This document shows positions 7,694 through 13,699 of a stretch of 20,509 nt of DNA, piece by piece. The stretch comes from JBAZOB01 sp041648895. GTDB taxonomy: Bacteria > Patescibacteriota > JAHJAL01. The stretch covers positions 1-20,509 of the forward strand of contig JBAZOB010000023.1 in the NCBI GenBank assembly GCA_041648895.1, written 5' to 3'. Position 1 is the stretch's first letter. Each line of letters starts with the position of its first letter. Under the pieces are notes generated by a model. It worked only from the letters and a program-made list of their open reading frames with translations, was not told where the DNA came from and did no database searches. A program made the translations under genes and the position numbers.

Positions 7694-8569
7694 TTGGTTA
7701 TTTATTTTTTGTATCATCACTCGCCAGGGAAAAACGATCACGGCCTGGTAAATGCGGCGGAGACGGGAAGGTTGAAATAATAAGCGATGTAGCCACTCGA
7801 GTCGGATTTTTTGGATCCAGCGGGGAGCGCGAATCGCCTTACCACCGCCTAAAATGCTCTTTTGACCGGCAATAAAGTCAAAGGCACCGCCCACGCCGAC
7901 TGCCAATTTGACACTGGAAATTTGGTGCAAATGGCGACTGATCCATTTTTCTTGCTTAGGAGCACCAAAAGCAACCAGGAGACAGTTGGGTTGGTATTGA
8001 TTAATGAGAGCAACTAACTTTTTACCATTGGCAGGTTGCCAGGCTCCCACTGATCCACTGTAGCTTTTAACGATGTTTAGATTTGGATAAAGATGTTTTA
8101 AACGGCGCGCTGTTTCGGCGGCGACGCCTGGACCGGCGCCGAGTAGAAAGAGAGATTTTTGGGACCGGGCACAGATTTTGGCTATTTCAGGTACAAGATC
8201 AACGCCAGTAATCCGCTCTGGAATGACGCGAGTTCCATAGCCGGGCCAAAAAGCAAATATGATAGACGAATAGAACAATTGGAAAAAGGCTGATAGTTGT
8301 TTGATAATTGGTATTTTGTTTAATGGTATCTGATTATATACTGCTGCCCACTGCAGACCTGAGCCGTCGGCCACACACAGACTGGCTTGATTTAGTATTT
8401 GTTTAAAATCCGGGTCTGACCCGGCCGCTAAGACAATTTCCGGATTAACAGTAACGATGTAGTGTTGCTTTGGGCCATGCAGATATTGTTGAATATATCT
8501 TAGTACTTGGGGGTAGGAATATTTATGGATTTTGATCCCCATAATGGGGATGCTATTTATTACCGACAT
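7688..8569 (-). CDS. WecG/TagA/CpsF family glycosyltransferase (GT26)
   Basis: Enzyme of the family that adds N-acetylmannosamine (or an N-acetylmannosaminuronate) to undecaprenyl-PP-GlcNAc in teichoic-acid or polysaccharide synthesis; the exact sugar cannot be read from sequence. 293 aa. Family blocks: YIVTVNPEIVLAAGSDPDF (37-55), VADGSGLQWA (66-75, with D68 at the proposed catalytic-base position), RITGVDLVPEI (119-129), LFLLGAGPGVA (140-150), LLVAFGAPKQEKWI (197-210), VGVGGAFDFIAG (224-235) and the basic C-terminal appendage RAPRWIQKIRLEWLHRLL (247-264). A hydrophobic insertion at about 92-112 (FFQLFYSSIIFAFW) may sit against the membrane. The start codon overlaps the end of the preceding GT4 gene by 10 nt, so translation is probably coupled. 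The last two bases of the stop and its flank lie in the E2 arm. Confidence 0.9.
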   Translation of the reverse strand: MSVINSIPIMGIKIHKYSYPQVLRYIQQYLHGPKQHYIVTVNPEIVLAAGSDPDFKQILNQASLCVADGSGLQWAAVYNQIPLNKIPIIKQLSAFFQLFYSSIIFAFWPGYGTRVIPERITGVDLVPEIAKICARSQKSLFLLGAGPGVAAETARRLKHLYPNLNIVKSYSGSVGAWQPANGKKLVALINQYQPNCLLVAFGAPKQEKWISRHLHQISSVKLAVGVGGAFDFIAGQKSILGGGKAIRAPRWIQKIRLEWLHRLLFQPSRLRRIYQAVIVFPWRVMIQKINNQG

Positions 8570-9714
8570 TTTTTACCTAAAATAATTTTATCAAGTATGG
8601 CTTGACGATGGTGATGCGAATAATCGACTATTTGTTTGATGGCGGCAGCAAAAACGGTGTGGTCGAAATCTTTTGCCCGTTTTAAACAATTTTGGGGGGT
8701 AATTTTTTGCTCATGCGCGGCGAAATAATGCACCGCGTCAATAATGGATTGTTCATTTTGATGATCAAAAAGTACACCAGTTTGCTTGTCGATGACACTC
8801 TCTTGGACACCGCCTTGACGATAGGCAATCACCGGCGTGCCGGCAGCCATTGATTCCAGGGGAACAATGCCAAAATCTTCTTCAGTGGGGAAAATAAACG
8901 CCCGGGCGCCTTGAAATAATTTAATTTTTTCTTCATCCGAGACAAAGCCGAGAAATTTAATATTGTCCTGGGCAATGGAACGTAAATACTTTTCATGAGT
9001 GCCGGTGCCGGCGATGAATAAAGGTAATTGGAGTTTATTAAATGCTTTAACAGCTAAATCAAATTTTTTATAGGGCTCCAGACGGGAAACCATAAAAAAA
9101 TAATCTTTCTTCTGAATCGTGCGGGGGCGGAAAATTTTGGTATCGACGGAAGGATAAATGATTCGATCGGCCTGTCGACGGTAATATTTTTCAATCCGGG
9201 AGGCCACATATTTGGAATTAGCAACAAACATGTCAACGCGGTCAGAGGCCAATAAATCCCACTGGCGTAATTGATTAAAACGCCATTGGATTAGGGGTTT
9301 AAATAAACTTAGTTTTTTGGAGTCAATCCATTCGGCGGCTTGATCCCAGAGATAACGGGTAGGAGAATGATTGTAACAAATATGAATCGTATCGGGTTTG
9401 GTGATAATCCCTTTGATGAAAGAATTACAGCTGCTGATAACGATGTCATAGTCAGAAAAATCAAATTGTTCAGTAACCACCGGAAATTGCCACAGAAATA
9501 ACTGATGATGCTTGGTCAAAAAAGATGGATAACGATGGAGAGAACTATTAATAATATGGGCCTCGGGCAGATATTGCCTAACTAACTTTGGACTGGAAAG
9601 CAAAAAGTGAATGGGGGCATCGGGAAAGGCACGATGTAGTTCAATTAAAACTTTTTCCGCTCCGCCCAGAACGGTAAAAAATTCATGCGCAATGGCTATT
9701 TTGGGTTTTTTCAT
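8560..9714 (-). CDS. GT4-family glycosyltransferase
   Basis: GT-B fold, retaining glycosyltransferase of 384 aa, probably transferring a sugar such as mannose from a nucleotide donor to a lipid-linked or surface glycan at the inner face of the membrane. The N-terminal acceptor domain begins KIAIAHEFFTVLGGAEKVL, with the Gly-Gly-Ala-Glu loop typical of this group. The C-terminal donor domain starts near YFFMVSRLEPYKKFDLAVKA (205-224) and holds the E-x7-E motif E279-DFGIVPL-E287, followed by AAGTPVIAYRQGGVQESV. There is no signal peptide or membrane span. Its ATG overlaps the previous gene's TGA (ATGA, 9711-9714) and its stop overlaps the wecG start. It is therefore the middle gene of a three-gene operon. 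Donor and acceptor are unknown. Confidence 0.92.
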   Translation of the reverse strand: MKKPKIAIAHEFFTVLGGAEKVLIELHRAFPDAPIHFLLSSPKLVRQYLPEAHIINSSLHRYPSFLTKHHQLFLWQFPVVTEQFDFSDYDIVISSCNSFIKGIITKPDTIHICYNHSPTRYLWDQAAEWIDSKKLSLFKPLIQWRFNQLRQWDLLASDRVDMFVANSKYVASRIEKYYRRQADRIIYPSVDTKIFRPRTIQKKDYFFMVSRLEPYKKFDLAVKAFNKLQLPLFIAGTGTHEKYLRSIAQDNIKFLGFVSDEEKIKLFQGARAFIFPTEEDFGIVPLESMAAGTPVIAYRQGGVQESVIDKQTGVLFDHQNEQSIIDAVHYFAAHEQKITPQNCLKRAKDFDHTVFAAAIKQIVDYSHHHRQAILDKIILGKKCR

Positions 9715-10847
9715 ATTTTTTTGCCTAGTTTTATTAAGGCCTGCAAGATATTATTAGAAAAATTGGACCAGGGGTATTGACCGGCGTTTTTGATACCCTT
9801 TTCAACCAGAGTTTGCCGCAGAGCCGGATTATCAATTATCTTTTTAATGGCAAAGGCTATTTCTTCCGGATCGCGAGGGTTAACCAAAAGGGCGGCATCA
9901 CCAGCAATTTCTGGCATGGCGGCCACATTGGCGGTAATAACTGGAGTGCGACAGGCTTGGGCTTCAAGAACGGGTATGCCAAAACCTTCGTAGAAAGAAG
10001 GAAAAAGCAAGAGTTCGGCTTCAGTATAAAAGATCGGTAAATGTTTTTTGGGAATATATTGAGTAAAAACAACCTCATCACGTAATCCCGCCTGCTCCAC
10101 TTGCTCCACAAATTGATCATAGCCAGCACCCGGTTTGCCACCAAAAACGAGGATGTGGGGATATTTGGTTGTTTTTTTAAAAATTGTAAAAGCGGCAATG
10201 ATATTGCTGATGTTCTTGCGATAATCAAGTCGTCCGACAAATAATAGGTATGGTTTTTTGGCCAAGCGCTCATCATATTTTTTAAAAGTCGAGTTAACGG
10301 TTTTCTGGGAGTGATGCGAATGAAAAAAATTGGTATCTACACCCAGATGACTCACGATCAGTTTATTTGGATCGGCACAATACTTATCAATTAAGGTTTT
10401 TTTTACAAAATAAGAAGGGGTAAAGATAAGAGCGGCTTTTTTGATGGCCAGAGCGGTGGTTTTTTTGAGATGGTAGTACTGCTTTCGACTGTAGTTTTGT
10501 GGATAATCAAAAAAACCGATGTCGTGAATAATGGTGGCGGTTTTGGCGGGAAAAACCAAGGGGAGAGAGTGGGAAGGGACAAATAGTATATCCGGGGGCG
10601 AAAATCTCATCTGCCAGCTCAAACCAACACTACTCCAGAACCATGGCAGGTTAATGGTTTTTATTTTAATATTTTTTCCCAATTGAGCCGGTAAGTATTT
10701 ATCTATAGGTAGTTTGGTGTAGAGAATAACTTGATCAAATTCGGATAATAATTGAGGTGGCAGATGGTTAAAAAAATTAAAGGTCACTTCGTCAGTGCCT
10801 GTTTTTTCGGTCGTGGCCAGTTTGTGAGCATCGATGCCGAGGATCAT
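9711..10847 (-). CDS. GT4-family glycosyltransferase, first gene of the glycan operon
   Basis: Second GT-B glycosyltransferase of 378 aa. The N-terminal domain begins MILGIDAHKLATTEKTGTDE; a short IIHDIGFFDYP block (106-116) is typical of mannosyltransferase-like GT4 members. The donor domain has YLLFVGRLDYRKNI (200-213), then E287-GFGIPVL-E295 (E-x7-E) and RTPVITANVAAMPEIAGDAA. It shares the fold with its downstream neighbour but little sequence, so this is not a recent duplication. It ends in an ATGA overlap with the next gene. The ATG at 10847 lies only 6 nt from the end of hairpin element E3. With the following GT4 and the WecG/TagA enzyme it probably builds one surface oligosaccharide. 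The specificity is not predictable here. Confidence 0.92.
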   Translation of the reverse strand: MILGIDAHKLATTEKTGTDEVTFNFFNHLPPQLLSEFDQVILYTKLPIDKYLPAQLGKNIKIKTINLPWFWSSVGLSWQMRFSPPDILFVPSHSLPLVFPAKTATIIHDIGFFDYPQNYSRKQYYHLKKTTALAIKKAALIFTPSYFVKKTLIDKYCADPNKLIVSHLGVDTNFFHSHHSQKTVNSTFKKYDERLAKKPYLLFVGRLDYRKNISNIIAAFTIFKKTTKYPHILVFGGKPGAGYDQFVEQVEQAGLRDEVVFTQYIPKKHLPIFYTEAELLLFPSFYEGFGIPVLEAQACRTPVITANVAAMPEIAGDAALLVNPRDPEEIAFAIKKIIDNPALRQTLVEKGIKNAGQYPWSNFSNNILQALIKLGKKI

Positions 10848-10853
10848 TTATAA

Positions 10854-11052
10854 ATAATAATTAACAATGATAAATTACATATTACAAGATAGAAATAATA
10901 TAGTTAATCATATCTCATTTATTCAATTAAAAAATCGCTGTTTTTAGGACACATGATCAAGGTAACGCTTGGGTTTTAATTGAATAAATGAAATATGATT
11001 AACTATATTATTTCTATCTTGTAATATGTAATTTATCATTGTTAATTATTAT
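10854..11052. repeat. Long hairpin element E3 (79-bp arms, one mismatch, 41-nt loop)
   Basis: Bases 10854-10932 pair with 10974-11052 at 78 of 79 positions. The exception is C10914 against A10992, which becomes a G-U pair in RNA copied from the minus strand. The loop is 10933-10973 and is unlike the E1/E2 loop. The arms resemble those of E1/E2 in two blocks: 10864-10880 against 1132-1149 in E1, and 10907-10929 against 1152-1175, with about 25 nt extra between the blocks. The element covers the mreB stop codon (11049-11051) and ends 6 nt before the GT4 start codon. Confidence 0.96.
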
Positions 11053-12059
11053 GCTCTGATGGCACTTCTTTTGTAAGAATCTAAATTTTCTAGCGCAATT
11101 CCACAGCCTTTGATCACGCAATATTCGGGTTCTTCGGCCATATGAACTGGCACTCCGGTGACGCGGCTCAATAATTCATCCAATCCCCTGAGACGGGCCG
11201 CATGACCAGTAAGAATAATACCCCGATCGATAACGTCAGAGGCTAATTCGGGTGGGGTATTTTGTAAAACATATTTTACCGCGTTGATAATTTCTTTAAC
11301 GGGGTTTTTTAAAGCCTGGATGACTTCTTCGGTGGTGATGGTTAATATTTCTGGTAGTTCGGAAATGGTATTGTTACCGCTGATTTCAATTGATTTATTG
11401 TCCAACTGGGGTGAAATAGCGCCGATTTCTATTTTGACTCTTTCGGCGGTTTTTTCGCCAATAGCGAGATTGTATTTTTTGCGGATATGGTCAATAATGG
11501 CATGATCCATGGTGTCCCCGGCGACCCGGATAGAGCTGTGGGAAACGATATTGCCTAGTGAAATAATGGCTATTTCACTGGTACCGCCACCGATGTCGAT
11601 AATCATATTGCCGTGTGGTTCGGCAATGGCAATGCCCGCACCAAGTGCCGCGGCCAACGGCGCTTTAATAATGTAAACACTATTGGTACCAACGGATTTA
11701 ATAGCATCGATAATAGCGCGTCGTTCGGTACTAGTAATCCCGGCTGGTACGGAAGACATGATTTCGGGACCGAGAATTCTGACACTGGGTAAAATTTTAT
11801 CAATATAATATTTAATAATGCCTTCGGTAATGCGATAGTTGGCAATCACGCCATTTTTTAATGGTTTAGCCGCAATAATATCGGCCGGCGTTTTGCCTAA
11901 CATGTTTCGGGCTTCTTCACCGATAGCCATGATTTGATGTGTATTACGATTGATCGCCACCACGGCTGGTTCATCGACCAGAACCCCTTTTTGGGGCATG
12001 CTGATACGAATGTTGGAAGTGCCTAAATCAATAGCCAGTTGTTGGCGTAAAAAAAACAT
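11049..12059 (-). CDS. mreB: MreB-like bacterial actin with altered nucleotide-site residues
   Basis: Actin-fold protein of 336 aa, of the family that forms membrane-bound filaments directing cell-wall synthesis. Recognisable motifs: phosphate-1 AIDLGTSNIRI (9-19), PLKNGVIANY (66-75), phosphate-2 IIDIGGGTSEIAII (153-166), AGDTMDHAI (180-188) and IGEKTAERVKIEIG (200-213). An N-terminal MFFLRQ could act as a membrane-binding segment. Two departures: family members usually have EEPMAAAIG where this reads KAPLAAALG (132-140), so the residue aligned with the proposed catalytic Glu is Ala133, and the adenosine motif TGGGAL reads TGHAAR (284-289). It lies alone between hairpin elements E3 and E4, downstream of murA. 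No mreC, mreD or rodA is in the window. It could be a divergent or regulatory paralogue rather than the main MreB. Confidence 0.9.
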   Translation of the reverse strand: MFFLRQQLAIDLGTSNIRISMPQKGVLVDEPAVVAINRNTHQIMAIGEEARNMLGKTPADIIAAKPLKNGVIANYRITEGIIKYYIDKILPSVRILGPEIMSSVPAGITSTERRAIIDAIKSVGTNSVYIIKAPLAAALGAGIAIAEPHGNMIIDIGGGTSEIAIISLGNIVSHSSIRVAGDTMDHAIIDHIRKKYNLAIGEKTAERVKIEIGAISPQLDNKSIEISGNNTISELPEILTITTEEVIQALKNPVKEIINAVKYVLQNTPPELASDVIDRGIILTGHAARLRGLDELLSRVTGVPVHMAEEPEYCVIKGCGIALENLDSYKRSAIRA

Positions 12060-12074
12060 ATAATATTTACTATT

Positions 12075-12287
12075 TTACGATTGGTGCGAATTATGAATTA
12101 CGAATTTAATGAGTTTTATGAATCAATTTTATTTTCATATTAATTATTGGTTTATAAAACTCGCTTTGGGAGAGGTCGGTATTATTTATGCCCGCTCATA
12201 CAGGTTATAAACCAATAATTAATATGATAATAAAATTGATTCATAAAACTCATTAAATTCGTAATTCATAATTCGCACCAATCGTAA
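12075..12287. repeat. Long hairpin element E4 (83-bp arms, one mismatch, 47-nt loop)
   Basis: Bases 12075-12157 pair with 12205-12287 at 82 of 83 positions; the exception is T12134 against T12228. The loop is 12158-12204. Architecture and placement match E1-E3, but the arm sequence is largely different. It starts 4 nt after the murA stop and ends 15 nt before the mreB start, so it fills the 232-nt junction. The outer arm contains heptads such as GAATTAT, GAATTAC and GAATTTA (about 12089-12109). Confidence 0.96.
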
Positions 12288-12291
12288 TTTA

Positions 12292-13554
12292 CTATTTAAT
12301 TTCGCGACGTTCGATGGACGCGCCCAGGATAGATAATCTTTGGTCTAAATTGGCATAGCCGCGATCAACTAAATCAATATTGTCAATTTGACTTTGACCT
12401 TGCGCTAAGAGAGCGGCGATTATCAGGGCAATGCCGGCTCGGATATCGGGACTAATAATTTTTTTGCCAAAAAGCGGAGTCGGTCCGGAAATAATCGCTC
12501 GATGAGGATCACAATTGATAATATTGGCACCCATTTTATTGAGCCATTCGGTATAATTTAGCCGACCTTCGAAGATAGTTTCTCGAATCATACACAGTCC
12601 TTGAGCCTGGGTCATAAGTACGGTGTAGGGAGCTTGTAAATCGGTGGGAAAGCCCGGATAGGGGTTGGTGATCATATCTTTGGCAGTAAGTTTAGGTGAA
12701 TGTCTGACCACAATTGAGTGATCATGACAGTCAAAATCAACGCCCACACTTTTGAGAATGGCCAGTACAACTTCCAGGTGACTGGGTTGACAGTTATTGA
12801 TTACTAATTCCTCACCGCATAAAGCGCCAAGAATAACATAGGTGCCAGCCTCGATCCGGTCGGGAATAACTTTAATTTCTCCACCATTTAATTTGGACAC
12901 GCCTTCAATAATGATTCGCGGGCTGCCAGCGCCAGAAATTTTAGCCCCTCTGGCTATCAGAAATTCAGCTAATTGGACAATGCTTGGCTCGCAGGCGGCA
13001 TATTCAATGGTCGTAGTCCCGGCGGCCAAAACGGCGCCAAGAATGATATTTTCCGTGGCCGTCACACTGAGCAAGGGAGGGGCGATTTTGGCGCCGGTTA
13101 ATTTTTTGGCGACGAGACGATATGAATCTTTCTTAAAAATCACTGCCGCGCCCATTTTTTGAAAAGCATCCAGATGGACATCGATCGGCCGCTGCCCAAT
13201 GATACAACCGCCGGGATGAGGCAAAGTTATCTCTCCAAATTTGGCTAACATGGGACCGATTAAAACAGTGGAAGCGCGTAATTTTTTGGCCAGGTCAATG
13301 TTGAGTTCAGTTTTTTTGATATTTTTCGCTTCAAACTCATATGTATCAGCATTAATTTGATTGACTGCCACACCCAGATCTTGCATGATTTCGATCATGA
13401 TTTTGATATCAGTAATATCGGGTATATTGGAAATAACACATTTTTCATCAGAAAGGATAGTGGAGGGAATTAACTTAAGAGCCGTGTTTTTATCACCATA
13501 GACAGAAATTGCGCCGCGGAGGGTTTGTTTACCCTTGATAATGTATTGATACAT
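12292..13554 (-). CDS. murA: UDP-N-acetylglucosamine 1-carboxyvinyltransferase
   Basis: First committed step of peptidoglycan synthesis: transfers enolpyruvate from PEP to UDP-GlcNAc in the cytoplasm. 420 aa, the usual family length. Key residues are in place and near E. coli numbering: K22-N23 (here YGDKNTA, with Asp where the family usually has Ala or Ser at position 21), RAS (93-95), the PEP-binding and fosfomycin-target Cys in HPGGCIIGQRP (C117, with R122), D305 in GFPTDLQAPY, and R372 in SPDIRAGIALI. The EPT fold appears twice, as expected. The ATG at 13554 is the natural start, with no Shine-Dalgarno. The gene diverges from the plus-strand membrane-protein gene. I found no convincing minus-strand promoter in the 145-nt gap. 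The gene is followed directly by hairpin element E4. Confidence 0.95.
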   Translation of the reverse strand: MYQYIIKGKQTLRGAISVYGDKNTALKLIPSTILSDEKCVISNIPDITDIKIMIEIMQDLGVAVNQINADTYEFEAKNIKKTELNIDLAKKLRASTVLIGPMLAKFGEITLPHPGGCIIGQRPIDVHLDAFQKMGAAVIFKKDSYRLVAKKLTGAKIAPPLLSVTATENIILGAVLAAGTTTIEYAACEPSIVQLAEFLIARGAKISGAGSPRIIIEGVSKLNGGEIKVIPDRIEAGTYVILGALCGEELVINNCQPSHLEVVLAILKSVGVDFDCHDHSIVVRHSPKLTAKDMITNPYPGFPTDLQAPYTVLMTQAQGLCMIRETIFEGRLNYTEWLNKMGANIINCDPHRAIISGPTPLFGKKIISPDIRAGIALIIAALLAQGQSQIDNIDLVDRGYANLDQRLSILGASIERREIK

Positions 13555-13570
13555 ATTTTTCTTTATATCT

Positions 13571-13602
13571 TAGTCAACTATAATTTGAGCGAACTTTGAC
13601 TA
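13571..13602. promoter_or_regulatory. Inverted repeat in the murA divergent gap
   Basis: TAGTCAA (13571-13577) and TTGACTA (13596-13602) form a 7-bp inverted repeat with centres 25 bp apart, upstream of murA. The spacing would suit a dimeric regulator on one face of DNA, but so short a match in AT-rich sequence can arise by chance. No regulator gene is adjacent. Confidence 0.2.
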
Positions 13603-13647
13603 TATTTAATGTAGCAAAAATCCTATAGTAAATAAACTTATGTTACC

Positions 13648-13676
13648 TTGACATTTATGGTAAATTTTGTTACAAT
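13648..13676 (+). promoter_or_regulatory. Strong sigma-70-type promoter for the plus-strand gene
   Basis: TTGACA (13648-13653) and TACAAT (13671-13676) with a 17-nt spacer: 6/6 and 5/6 matches to consensus. The predicted start near 13683 gives a leader of roughly 17 nt before the ATG at 13700. Hexamers and spacing are identical to those of the M23 gene promoter at 19872-19900. Confidence 0.8.
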
Positions 13677-13699
13677 GTTATGAATATCGGGCATTTCAT

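Noticed and set aside
3557..10847. Alternative genetic code (TGA as Gly), as in Gracilibacteria
   Set aside because: clpC and the first GT4 gene end at TGA exactly at family-typical C-termini, so TGA is a stop here.
1097..12287. The four palindromes as amplification or assembly chimeras (inverted duplications as in MDA)
   Set aside because: They occur precisely at gene junctions, each has its own arm length and loop, and two share a loop with covarying arms. Artefacts would not show compensated substitutions or spare coding sequence. Read-level confirmation is still needed.
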